Assembly (NCBI GenBank): GCA_946411385.1
Contig: CAMKDV010000009.1
Location: 62,001-126,000 of the forward strand
Length of the DNA: 64,000 bases
Direction: 5' to 3'
Source of the DNA: an uncultured Bacteroidales bacterium
GTDB lineage: Bacteria; Bacteroidota; Bacteroidia; Bacteroidales; Paludibacteraceae
Shown one piece after another: positions 7,405 to 14,904 of the stretch; the stretch's first letter is position 1; each line of letters starts with the position of its first letter. A model generated the notes under the pieces. The model saw only the letters and a list, made by a program, of their open reading frames with translations. It was not told the origin of the DNA and did not search any database. Both the position numbers and the translations under genes were made by a program.

Positions 7405-7821
7405 ATGAATCTGTATGAAATCAAAGTGAGGTATCTCCGTCAGACTGGCGAGGATACCCCCGGTGCAGTCACCGAGACCTACATCGTAGAGGGACTGACA
7501 CCTTCCGATGCCGAGAAACGCATCATGGACGAACTCAAGCCGTTCATCTTCGGGGAGTTCAACGTGCAGGTAATCCGCACGCGCCGATTCCACGACATAG
7601 TCGGAACAGGCAGCGGCGATGTATGGCACGAGGGCAAGGTGGAAATGATCACGGTGGATGATAATGGTGCAGAGAAACGTCATGCTGTGACGATCTTGGT
7701 TGAAGCGCCGGATATAACCGAAGCGCTCCACTCTCTCAAGAACTACCTTGCATCGCTGGATAACGAGATTATCGCCATCCGCAAATCAGCTATCCTTGAC
7801 ATATACCGCGCTACGGTATAG
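7405..7821 (+). CDS. DUF4494 family phage protein
   Basis: 138 residues with the DUF4494 pattern: N-terminal KVRYLRQTGEDTPGAVTETYIVEGLT, then a PFIFGEFNVQVIR block, then a second beta unit ending SAILDIYRA. The family is common in Bacteroidales mobile elements and has no established function. It is the last plus-strand gene before a bidirectional terminator shared with the convergent repressor gene. Confidence 0.8.
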   Translation: MNLYEIKVRYLRQTGEDTPGAVTETYIVEGLTPSDAEKRIMDELKPFIFGEFNVQVIRTRRFHDIVGTGSGDVWHEGKVEMITVDDNGAEKRHAVTILVEAPDITEALHSLKNYLASLDNEIIAIRKSAILDIYRATV

Positions 7822-7834
7822 TCGGGCAGCTGAA

Positions 7835-7877
7835 CAAAGAAAAGCACTCAACCTCTTATGGCTGGGTGCTTTCTTTG
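7835..7877. terminator. Bidirectional rho-independent terminator
   Basis: The arms CAAAGAAAAGCACTCA (7835-7850) and TGGGTGCTTTCTTTG (7863-7877) pair, with a small bulge. Runs of A and T at the two ends serve both strands. It sits between the convergent genes 7405 (plus) and 7897 (minus). Confidence 0.75.
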
Positions 7878-7896
7878 TGCTTACAGGCATGACTTG

Positions 7897-8358
7897 TCAT
7901 TTCTTGCGTCTGCCTTTCTTCGGTTTCTCCACTTCAAAGAACAGGTCTGTCACCTGCACGCCGAGGGCTTTTGCCACATCGCACATGCGGGAGTAGGTCG
8001 GGTTGCCGTTCTTGACCATCACGGACATAGCGACATCGGATATTCCTATCTTCTTGGCTATGTCGCGCTGCGGTATGCCGCTTTGTATGATAGCCTTTTT
8101 CAAATCAAGCACCATCTCGCCTTTCTCCGGCGGCGGTATGATAACGCCGTTCTTTGTTACAGGCTCGTCAGCAAGGAACTCGCTTACATGGCATCCAATC
8201 ACGTCAGCGATGGCGCGCAGCGTTGCGACGGTAAAGCTGTTCGTCGTTGAACGGCTCTTGGCTATCATTACATCCAGCGTTCTCTCGTGCTTGCCTAACG
8301 CACGGCTCACCTCTCTCACGGTGTAGCCATACTTGTGTATAACGTCTGCAATATTCAT
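7897..8358 (-). CDS. Double-HTH transcription regulator, probable phage repressor
   Basis: 153 residues from the ATG at 8358; a longer open frame reads through the promoter and is rejected. It carries two helix-turn-helix units of the XRE type: residues ~1-55 (YTVREVSRALGKHERTLDVMIAKS) and ~90-145 (GIPQRDIAKKIGISDVAMSVMV), ending in a basic KKGRRKK tail. It is transcribed divergently from the amidoligase operon, the usual place for a lysogeny repressor. Inverted repeats at the start of the early transcripts are the obvious candidate operators, by inference only. No peptidase domain is present, so induction would not be by RecA-driven self-cleavage. Confidence 0.85.
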   Translation of the reverse strand: MNIADVIHKYGYTVREVSRALGKHERTLDVMIAKSRSTTNSFTVATLRAIADVIGCHVSEFLADEPVTKNGVIIPPPEKGEMVLDLKKAIIQSGIPQRDIAKKIGISDVAMSVMVKNGNPTYSRMCDVAKALGVQVTDLFFEVEKPKKGRRKK

Positions 8359-8386
8359 AATCGAATAGTTTTTGTCAAATCGTGTG

Positions 8387-8418
8387 CAAAGATACAAAAA
8401 ATATATGAAATATGCAAA
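8387..8418 (-). promoter_or_regulatory. Repressor promoter
   Basis: On the minus strand TTTG (8418-8415) and TATCTTTG (8394-8387) are spaced by 20 bp. Transcription would start near 8380, about 22 nt before the repressor ATG, giving a short leader. Confidence 0.75.
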
Positions 8419-8609
8419 TAAATACATAAAAAAATATAACATTTCGTGCATTTTTCTTTATATTGCTTTTGCTAAATTACAGCCTATTTTGCAATGTACA
8501 GATGCAAATTGCACTTTTACGCATTTTTTTGTTATATGTATAAACAAAACAAAATCAACACAATATTGCAAAAGCATTAAATTTGCACTTAAAAAAAGTT
8601 ATCAAAAAA

Positions 8610-8641
8610 TTTGCATATATCAAAAAAAAGTATTACCTTTG
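8610..8641 (+). promoter_or_regulatory. Early promoter of the amidoligase operon
   Basis: TTTG at 8610-8613 and TACCTTTG at 8634-8641 with a 20-bp spacer. The 356-bp gap 8359-8714 is very AT-rich and holds this promoter, the divergent repressor promoter and the operator at 8650. I see no credible gene in it; the open frame at 8372-8668 is an AT-rich artefact. Confidence 0.8.
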
Positions 8642-8649
8642 CATCGTCA

Positions 8650-8670
8650 AATTAAAAAAGCACTTTAATT
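8650..8670. promoter_or_regulatory. Early operator, perfect inverted repeat
   Basis: AATTAAA (8650-8656), a 7-base spacer and TTTAATT (8664-8670). It begins 9 bases after the last base of the -7 box. The minus-strand early promoter at 39764 has the same repeat at the same distance. A repressor bound here would block early elongation or initiation. Confidence 0.6.
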
Positions 8671-8714
8671 CGACACAATCAAACACAATGTTAAACTACT
8701 AAAAACACAATGTT

Positions 8715-9665
8715 ATGAAAACTCTCAATGATCAAATCAACGACGTTCTGAAAAGTCAGAAATCTGCAAGCGAAAAGCGTAGCGAACTCGTAAAGCTCGG
8801 CTTACGTGACATCGACGTTTCAATTCTCTTCAAGATCAACGCTGACCTCGTTGGCACACACAGACGCGAGGCGCACGACACGCTCGCACGCATAATCAGT
8901 AGATATACGTTCGGTGTAGAAATCGAGTGCTACAATGCACCCCGCACTGACCTCGCGAACGCACTGGCATCTAATCACCTTAGCGTGAACAATGTAACAG
9001 AGTATCGCAACGCACACACGGGCTCGTACCGCAACGCGTACCGCCTTGTGCCTGACGGCTCAATCTATGGTGTGAACCCCGTAGAGTGCGTGACACCTAT
9101 ATTAAGAGGCTCAAGTCGCGGTTTCAACAGCCTGCAATCATGCTGCAACGCGCTCAACGCCATCGGCGCAAAGGTGAACAAGTCAACCGGGCTGCACATT
9201 CACGTAGGCGGCGAAATCACCGAGGCGCAGTATATCAATACTTTCGTCAATTACTACTACCTCGAAAGCGTCATCGACACCTTTATGGCTGCAAGCCGCC
9301 GCGACAATCCCTATGCAAAGAGCTGCCATGATACCACGCACGGCACGAAAGTGAACGCCGCCCAACTGCTCAACGCGCAGAGTGTCGCAGACGTGTACGA
9401 CGCTTTTCACGGCGACCGCTACTATAAAATCAATGTCTGCTCTTGGCATCGTCACAGCACCATCGAGTTTCGCCAACACAGCGGCTCGACCAATTACGAG
9501 AAAATTCGCATGTGGGCGCTATTCTGCCTCAAGCTGACGGCTTGGTCTGCTGACAACCGCCTGACGGCTGACATTACGACCATCGACGCTATACCGTTCT
9601 TAACGGCTGCTGAAAAGCGTTTCTTCAAACAACGCGCAACCGAACTTGCAGGGGCTGACGAATAA
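8715..9665 (+). CDS. Amidoligase family enzyme
   Basis: 316 residues. Conserved amidoligase blocks are visible: FGVEIECY (near 66, the metal/ATP-binding Glu pair), VPDGSI with NPVECVTPIL (near 115), GLHIHVGG (near 159) and TIEFRQHSGS (near 249). The first ~60 residues are a helical extension. The family has a glutamine synthetase-like fold and forms amide bonds between an amine and a carboxylate using ATP. The next gene encodes a class II glutamine amidotransferase that could supply ammonia. In phages this pair has been proposed to modify peptides or cell-wall material; the substrate cannot be told from sequence. A three-codon open frame (8710-8718) overlaps the start codon. Confidence 0.88.
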   Translation: MKTLNDQINDVLKSQKSASEKRSELVKLGLRDIDVSILFKINADLVGTHRREAHDTLARIISRYTFGVEIECYNAPRTDLANALASNHLSVNNVTEYRNAHTGSYRNAYRLVPDGSIYGVNPVECVTPILRGSSRGFNSLQSCCNALNAIGAKVNKSTGLHIHVGGEITEAQYINTFVNYYYLESVIDTFMAASRRDNPYAKSCHDTTHGTKVNAAQLLNAQSVADVYDAFHGDRYYKINVCSWHRHSTIEFRQHSGSTNYEKIRMWALFCLKLTAWSADNRLTADITTIDAIPFLTAAEKRFFKQRATELAGADE

Positions 9666-9676
9666 GCCCTTGCAAG
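9645..9676 (+). other. Hairpin over the amidoligase stop codon
   Basis: CTTGCAGGGGCT (9645-9656) pairs with AGCCCTTGCAAG (9665-9676), 12 bp with one G-U, across the loop that contains the stop codon. No T-run follows. It may set relative expression or RNA stability of the two enzyme genes. Confidence 0.6.
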
Positions 9677-9720
9677 ACACAACAAACATCAATCGTATAA
9701 CATCATAAAATCATACTACT

Positions 9721-10236
9721 ATGTGTTGCATATTACATAAACCCGCAGGCGTAGCAATGCCTTCGATCCATATACTTGAGCAAATGTTTCTTCACAACCA
9801 TGACGGCATAGGTTTCTGCACCTCGTCCGGGCAGTCCTGGCACGGCATGAGTTTTTACAAGTTCTTGGCTGAACTTGGTAAGACTGACGATAAAGACGAG
9901 ATCATCATACACATGCGCTGGGCTACTCACGGCTCGGTGTCGGCAAAGAACTGCCACCCGTTCTATGACGAAAAGCATGATATATGGTTTGCGCACAACG
10001 GCGTGCTGCCTATACGATCAACGCATGACCGCACGGACAGCGAGATATTCTTCAGAGAGCATTTCCTGCCGATGCTTGAATCACACCCGTACAACAGCCG
10101 CGTGCTATGGGACTGGGTGAACGTAGAGAGGGGCATGAGCCGTTTCATCTTCATGCACAAAGGCAAGGTCAAACGACTTGGCGCATGGTATCCTTTTGCC
10201 GGTTGCTATTTCTCAAACATGCACTGGCAATTCTAA
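9721..10236 (+). CDS. Class II glutamine amidotransferase
   Basis: 171 residues. Met is followed at once by Cys (MCCILHKPAG), the N-terminal nucleophile of class II (Ntn) amidotransferases. Further hallmarks are MRWATHGSVS (near 66), AHNGVLP (near 92) and TDSEIFF (near 104). It carries only the glutaminase domain, so ammonia must be passed to a partner, most simply the amidoligase 55 bp upstream. It is about 170 residues, a compact stand-alone form. It is followed by a hairpin and a terminator, so it ends the operon. Confidence 0.88.
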   Translation: MCCILHKPAGVAMPSIHILEQMFLHNHDGIGFCTSSGQSWHGMSFYKFLAELGKTDDKDEIIIHMRWATHGSVSAKNCHPFYDEKHDIWFAHNGVLPIRSTHDRTDSEIFFREHFLPMLESHPYNSRVLWDWVNVERGMSRFIFMHKGKVKRLGAWYPFAGCYFSNMHWQF

Positions 10237-10308
10237 ACCCCGGACGGGGACATGCTGACAGTCCCCACGAGTCTCTTTCATAACAAGTCAGTTAAATATT
10301 GTGTTTGG

Positions 10309-10340
10309 GCGTACGTCTGCAAGGGCGTGCGCTTTTTCTT
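10309..10340 (+). terminator. Terminator of the amidoligase operon
   Basis: GCGTACG (10309-10315) pairs with CGTGCGC (10326-10332) followed by TTTTTCTTTG. A smaller hairpin GGGGAC/GTCCCC lies at 10246-10266, and a second terminator-like pair AAAACGGC/GCCGTTTGTTTT at 10411-10448. The 314-bp gap 10237-10550 holds these and the late promoter. No gene is seen in it. Confidence 0.7.
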
Positions 10341-10444
10341 TGTGTGCACATTTCTCTATGCCGGACTATGCCATACACACCAACGCAGCGTAAACGCCGC
10401 AGATCAAAAGAAAACGGCTATTTTGGGCATGTTTTTGCCGTTTG

Positions 10445-10519
10445 TTTTGGGATTAAGAAAAATCGCAAGCAATAGCGCGCGTTTTATTGTGAAGTGTTTA
10501 ATTAAAGTTTGTACCTTTG
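10445..10519 (+). promoter_or_regulatory. Late promoter 1 (capsid and tail module)
   Basis: TTTTGGGATTA (10445-10455), ATCGCAA (10462-10468), AGTGTTtATTA (10493 on) and the -7 box TACCTTTG (10512-10519). The same boxes occur at 40254-40328 at offsets of 0, 17, 48 and 67 bases, identical in both. No clear TTTG -33 box is present, which suggests a phage activator or altered sigma use. Confidence 0.7.
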
Positions 10520-10550
10520 CGCTGAAATTTCAAACAAAGCAAATTCTTCT

Positions 10551-11315
10551 ATGAAAACAAAGATTTTTCAAGCCCTAAAACAAGAGTACCCACAACTTGG
10601 GTTAGGTGATGAGGTTTTGCAGGCACGAGCCGAAGCCCTCGCAGCAACGGGTCTCGTTACTGATGACAACCTAAAAACAGTGGTAGCCTCACAGAAAGCC
10701 AATCTTGAGGCGTTACAGAAGTCGAATGACAAACGCGTGACCGACGCTATTGCCAAAGCCAAGAAAGAGGCGGAGGAGGCAGCTGCAAAAGCCAGCACCG
10801 AACATGCCGCAGCGATCAAGGCCGAGCAGGACAAACTCGCGGCTCTGCAAAAGGAGTACGAGGAGTTCAAAGCCAAGCAAGTGCAGCAGCCCGGCGGTGG
10901 TGGTCAAGCGACCGAAGAGGTGGAGAAGCGTCTGAACGAGGCTTTTGACGCAAAGCTCGCAGCAATCAACAAAACCATTGAGGAGTTGAACAAAGCGAAC
11001 AAGGGCTATGCCGACAAGCTCAAGACACTGGAGGACGAGAAAGAAGCAGCAGCGAAAGCCGCAGCAGCCGCCGCCCGACAGGAGATGATTCTCGCCAAGG
11101 CAAAAGAGGTAGGTATTCCTGAATGGCGTATCAAGCAGGGTTTCAGCTTTGCCGATGACATGGATGAAGCCAAGATCACCGAGACGCTGACGGGTTATGC
11201 CACCGACATCAAGGCGCAAATGCTCCCCGGACGTTCGCAGTTCCAAGCAGGCGGTGACACCGCATTGAGCAACGAGGAGGTGAAAGGTCTGGTCAAGGAC
11301 ATCATGCGCAGGTAA
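10551..11315 (+). CDS. Probable capsid scaffolding protein
   Basis: 254 residues from the ATG at 10551. Residues ~45-190 are an almost continuous Lys/Glu/Ala coiled coil, interrupted by a flexible QQPGGGGQ. The C-terminus is a small mixed region ending LVKDIMRR. Composition, length and position directly before decoration and major capsid genes fit a scaffolding protein, which guides procapsid assembly and is then lost. It is the first gene after late promoter 1. No protease gene is visible nearby. The call rests on context and composition rather than a recognised family. Confidence 0.7.
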   Translation: MKTKIFQALKQEYPQLGLGDEVLQARAEALAATGLVTDDNLKTVVASQKANLEALQKSNDKRVTDAIAKAKKEAEEAAAKASTEHAAAIKAEQDKLAALQKEYEEFKAKQVQQPGGGGQATEEVEKRLNEAFDAKLAAINKTIEELNKANKGYADKLKTLEDEKEAAAKAAAAAARQEMILAKAKEVGIPEWRIKQGFSFADDMDEAKITETLTGYATDIKAQMLPGRSQFQAGGDTALSNEEVKGLVKDIMRR

Positions 11316-11349
11316 CAACGAAGTTTAACCAAAAGTTTCTACTACTATT

Positions 11350-11808
11350 ATGGGTAACGTAAACTTGACAGACGAGCGTAAGGCAGTCATCTTCGGTAAG
11401 GATGACGTTATCGTTCCCAAGTATATCGCAGGCATCGCCGGCGGTCGTGGCTTGGACGTAACTGGTATCTCCGATGAAGTGCTGCACGCAGGTCACATCA
11501 TCATCACTGATGGTGCAGGTAACTACAAGCCGCTGGCTTATACCACCACCCTTGGTGTGAAAGCCTATGGCGAAAAGCCTGGCGGCTGGAGTTACGCAGG
11601 TGTGCTGTATCGCAGCATACTGAAGAAGAAACCGTCCGCAGCGATTATGATCTCGGGCGTAGTCAACGATGCTGCCGTGGAGATTCCGTACGGAGCTCAC
11701 AAGACGGCTCTGAAGTCGGCTATCCCGACCATCATGTTCGTTAAGGACGAGGTAGCGGATTCGACCGCACCTGTTGAGGAAAGCGAGAGCAGCAGCTCCG
11801 CTAATTAA
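11350..11808 (+). CDS. Probable head decoration protein
   Basis: 152 residues. A Gly-rich beta protein (VPKYIAGIAGGRGLDVTGI, HIIITDGAGNYKPLAY) that resembles capsid decoration proteins in size and position, next to the major capsid gene. It ends with an acidic Ser-rich tail VEESESSSSAN, like several other structural proteins here. It probably coats the mature head. Confidence 0.6.
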   Translation: MGNVNLTDERKAVIFGKDDVIVPKYIAGIAGGRGLDVTGISDEVLHAGHIIITDGAGNYKPLAYTTTLGVKAYGEKPGGWSYAGVLYRSILKKKPSAAIMISGVVNDAAVEIPYGAHKTALKSAIPTIMFVKDEVADSTAPVEESESSSSAN

Positions 11809-11830
11809 AAACAAGAAGGAGGATTAAGTT

Positions 11831-12913
11831 ATGGACAAATCATTGTATTTTCAACTGACGGAGAGATATCTCCCGCAGTTCGTAACCGCCGCCGTAGAAC
11901 TGTTGAACGATAAGAACGGCGATGCGCCGCGCAATTATCTGTTCCGTTCTATGCTCCGTCCTTCTTTCTCTGCTGACGGTCGCTGGACGAGTCTGCTCGG
12001 CAAGTACACACGTGTCAAGGCTGACATCGTCGCTCTTGACGCTGAACTGCCTATCAAGAGCCGCGACTCGCTGGAGCGCATCAACGGCGATCTCCCCAAG
12101 CTGGGCTTAAAGCTCTACTTGTCGGAGAAGCAGATGAAGGACATCGACAACATGCTTGCCAACGCGAGCATTGAGGAGCGTACCATCGTCGCCAAGATCT
12201 TCGAGGACGTACCTCACGTTATTGAGGCTATCTATGAGGAGCTGGAGGACTTGTTCCTCACCGAGCTTTCCACGGGTGTAGGTCTCTCTCACAACAACGT
12301 GGGTCAGGGCGTCCGTCTCGACATGGGCTTCTACGCAGCGAACAAGTTCGGCGTGAAAGCCAGCTGGGAGAATGCCAGTTCGGATGTCCTTGCCGACATC
12401 AAGAAGGTGTTCGACAAGGCAAAGCTTGACCGCAACCGCATCACCGACATCTACGTCGATGACAAGTGGCTCGACAACTTCTGCAAGAACAACGGTGTTC
12501 GTGCATTGTTCGGCTTCCAGCAGAGCTTTGCCGGTGCTACCGTTCCTGTTCTGGACGAAGAGCAGGCAGCTGCCGTCATCAAGCGTAAGTGGAAAGCCAA
12601 CCTGCACCTCGTTGACATGGCTCAACGTTCGGAGGCTAACGGCGAGCAGACCACTTTCCTCGGTTGGGCGGAGGGTGTTGCCGCATTCGTTTGCAGCGAC
12701 ATCGTAGGCGACCTTGTATGGACGACCGTAGCAGAGGCAACCCGCCCTGTTGCAGGCGTAACCTATCAGACCGCCGACGAGTACATCCTCGTGAGCGAGT
12801 ATTCGCAGAACGATCCGCTGCGTGAGTTCACCTCATCGCAGGCTATGGTTGCTCCCGTTCTCAACAACGTGGACAAGATTTATCTGTTGAACTCCACAGA
12901 GATTGTGGCTTAA
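11831..12913 (+). CDS. Major capsid protein
   Basis: 360 residues, preceded by AGAAGGAGG. The layout fits the HK97-like capsid fold: an N-terminal helix, a long acidic spine-like helix (IEAIYEELEDLFLTELSTG), a central domain with DIYVDDKWLDNFCKNNGVRALFGF, and a late NDPLREFTSSQAMVAPVL block. It lies between the decoration protein and connector genes. The codon choice is strongly biased to C-ending codons, as expected for a highly expressed virion protein. No N-terminal pro-sequence is evident. Confidence 0.85.
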   Translation: MDKSLYFQLTERYLPQFVTAAVELLNDKNGDAPRNYLFRSMLRPSFSADGRWTSLLGKYTRVKADIVALDAELPIKSRDSLERINGDLPKLGLKLYLSEKQMKDIDNMLANASIEERTIVAKIFEDVPHVIEAIYEELEDLFLTELSTGVGLSHNNVGQGVRLDMGFYAANKFGVKASWENASSDVLADIKKVFDKAKLDRNRITDIYVDDKWLDNFCKNNGVRALFGFQQSFAGATVPVLDEEQAAAVIKRKWKANLHLVDMAQRSEANGEQTTFLGWAEGVAAFVCSDIVGDLVWTTVAEATRPVAGVTYQTADEYILVSEYSQNDPLREFTSSQAMVAPVLNNVDKIYLLNSTEIVA

Positions 12914-12928
12914 AAACCCTATTTCGAG

Positions 12929-13375
12929 ATGAAACAGATAAAGGTGCTCAACAAGTTCCGTGACAAGAACGACTACACGCATATCTACCATGTCGGTGAG
13001 GTTGTCGCCTTTGACGATGCCCGTGCCGCCGACATCGTAGAGCGCGGGTTGGGCGAGATTGTCATGCCTGCCAAACCCGAACCTACTCCGGCACCTGCAC
13101 CCGCACCTGCTGCCCCCGCCGAGACCGCTCCTGCGGACGGTGAGGGCGCAGACGGTGGCAAGACCGAAGACGCGGACGGCGTACAGGTAGCGGACGAGAA
13201 CAAGGACGGCGGTACAGATGCCAATGATAACGACGAATCCGAAAGTGCAGCACAGCCTGCTACCGAGGAGAAACAGACATCAGAGGCAGAGACTGCCAAG
13301 CCCGAGAACGAAAAGCCTGCTGACTCCGCTCCCGAAAAGGCGAAAGGCGGCAAGGCGAAAAAGACGGCTGAATAA
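12929..13375 (+). CDS. Structural protein with disordered acidic tail
   Basis: 148 residues. A folded N-terminal unit (~45 residues, KVLNKFRDKNDYTHIYHVGEV) similar in size to small head-associated phage proteins is followed by a PAPAPA linker and ~90 residues of Asp/Glu/Ala-rich disorder ending in Lys. It could be a head fibre or surface protein. It overlaps the next start by one base. Confidence 0.6.
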   Translation: MKQIKVLNKFRDKNDYTHIYHVGEVVAFDDARAADIVERGLGEIVMPAKPEPTPAPAPAPAAPAETAPADGEGADGGKTEDADGVQVADENKDGGTDANDNDESESAAQPATEEKQTSEAETAKPENEKPADSAPEKAKGGKAKKTAE

Positions 13376-13713
13376 TGGAAATGACTAATCTTCAAGCGTT
13401 GAAGGCGCGCGTCAACTACCCGCTCACGGACATCCAAGCCGCAGAGAAACTCATGGGGCGCGGGATAGACGAGAGTGCGGACTTTGACAAGGAGGTAGCG
13501 GATAGCAAGGCGTTCCAACTCGCCTACGCCGACACCCTGCGTTTTGTGATCACGATGGTCAACCTGTCACAAGGTGGCAGCATCACCGCGCAGAACGTGG
13601 CGGGCATACGCGGCACGGCTAACGCTATCTACAAGAAGTACGGTGAAGACCTCATCGGAGAGAAAGGCGATGACCTTTCAACGATTGAAGACATGTCAGA
13701 CTCTTGGACGTAA
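13375..13713 (+). CDS. Probable head-tail connector (adaptor) protein
   Basis: 112 residues, helical, beginning with an LKARVNYPLTDIQAAEKLM segment and ending with SDSWT. Size, helical content and position right after the capsid genes fit the small adaptor proteins that join portal to neck. No sequence family is recognised with certainty. Confidence 0.6.
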   Translation: MEMTNLQALKARVNYPLTDIQAAEKLMGRGIDESADFDKEVADSKAFQLAYADTLRFVITMVNLSQGGSITAQNVAGIRGTANAIYKKYGEDLIGEKGDDLSTIEDMSDSWT

Positions 13714-13716
13714 GCC

Positions 13717-14052
13717 ATGCAGATCTTCCCCAACGGCACATTGCGCTATCCGTCTGCCACCTCCGGCGGTGACCTGGACGAGCAAGGCAACCCCATTCCT
13801 GCTATCAACGCAGACATGAACGAGGTTGAATGTACCATCACAGCATCGCAGGAGAGCCGCAGCGGGACATACGATGCCGGACAATACAAGAAAGCATCGT
13901 ACAGCGTGACGTGCGACTTGGAGAAGGTTGGCGATACGTTCAATCCGACAACTGTTCAGCTGGTTCACGAGTTCAAAGGAAATCTCGGAGATTTTCAAGT
14001 CCAGCGCATCGAATACTACAAACTGACCGGGACGGTTGAGATATGGGTGTAA
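13717..14052 (+). CDS. Probable head-closure protein
   Basis: 111 residues, mostly beta (VECTITASQESRSGTYD, YSVTCDLEKVG, RIEYYKLTGTVEIWV). In siphovirus gene order the position after the adaptor is that of the stopper/head-closure protein. It overlaps the next gene by 10 bp. The call is by order and fold type only. Confidence 0.55.
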   Translation: MQIFPNGTLRYPSATSGGDLDEQGNPIPAINADMNEVECTITASQESRSGTYDAGQYKKASYSVTCDLEKVGDTFNPTTVQLVHEFKGNLGDFQVQRIEYYKLTGTVEIWV

Positions 14053-14471
14053 AACACAACTGCAAGGAGGTCATCAAACTCCTTTCGGCTTTTCCCGAGA
14101 AGATAGAGCGCAATCTGCTGCCCGTCCTTGACCAAGCAGGAGAGCGCGCCGTTGAAATAGCCAAAGCCAGCAAAACCTACAAAGACCAGACGGGTAATCT
14201 TACCGCCAGTATCGGTTACGGGGTCGTAGTCGGAGGTCAAGTAGTGAGTAGCGGCGGGTTCGGTTCGGGTGAGGGCGGTGACACAGGTCGCGCAGTCCTT
14301 GCCGAACGAGCCACGGCAATCGGGCGAGGTCAGTACGGTCTGATCATCGTGGCAGGCATGGAGTACGCCTCGTATGTCGAACGTACAGGTCATGTAGTAT
14401 TGGATGGAGCGAAACTAAGCCTTGAAGATATAGTGAACGAACTACTATCGCAGATGCACATCGTGCTATGA
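14043..14471 (+). CDS. HK97 gp10-like neck/tail-completion protein
   Basis: 142 residues. It shows the hallmark YASYVERTGHVVLDGA block of HK97-gp10-type proteins, and a preceding AKASKTYKDQTGNLTASI that is also typical of that group. It is an alpha/beta protein that connects the head neck to the tail tube. It overlaps both neighbours. Confidence 0.8.
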   Translation: MGVKHNCKEVIKLLSAFPEKIERNLLPVLDQAGERAVEIAKASKTYKDQTGNLTASIGYGVVVGGQVVSSGGFGSGEGGDTGRAVLAERATAIGRGQYGLIIVAGMEYASYVERTGHVVLDGAKLSLEDIVNELLSQMHIVL

Positions 14472-14884
14472 CATGTGACGAACTTGAAACATTGCTTTAT
14501 GATCGCGTAGTCGCGGCCAACCTGCCTATCTCGGGCAAGGTGTACTACCGTGGTACGCGTCCCCTTCAGAACGAGAACGACGAGCACAAGGAAGATTGTA
14601 CCGTCTGCGTCCTGAAAGGCACAGGCAGCGAGTTGGCGAAAGGCACATGTGTGGTGAACGTGTACGTCCCGGACGTGCGCACAGCCAGCGGTACGTATAT
14701 GAAGAATATATTACGGTGTAAGCAGATCAGCGGAATGCTTGATGTTTTGCCCATGACACTTCGCAAAGGCGGCATCGTGTATTTCTCCCGCTCCGAGATG
14801 ATAACGACAGAACAAGAGCCGGACTTGAAAGAGCATTTTGTTTCACTCAAGATGGATTTCAAGTTCATACAGACAGATTATTAA
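14468..14884 (+). CDS. Probable tail terminator protein
   Basis: 138 residues; starts with the ATGA overlap. An N-terminal helix (DELETLLYDRVVAANLP) is followed by beta strands and a final LKEHFVSLKMDFKFIQ strand, the pattern of tail terminator/completion proteins. It lies directly before the major tail protein gene. Confidence 0.6.
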   Translation: MTCDELETLLYDRVVAANLPISGKVYYRGTRPLQNENDEHKEDCTVCVLKGTGSELAKGTCVVNVYVPDVRTASGTYMKNILRCKQISGMLDVLPMTLRKGGIVYFSRSEMITTEQEPDLKEHFVSLKMDFKFIQTDY

Positions 14885-14904
14885 CACTCTAAATTGTAAC
14901 AGAT

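Noticed and set aside
8372..8668. Plus-strand open frame of 98 codons
   Set aside because: It lies in the AT-rich divergent promoter region, is Lys/Ile/Tyr-rich by base composition alone, and overlaps both promoters and the operator.
10252..10554. Open frame of 100 codons before the scaffold gene
   Set aside because: It runs through terminator hairpins and late promoter 1, and its composition is not protein-like.
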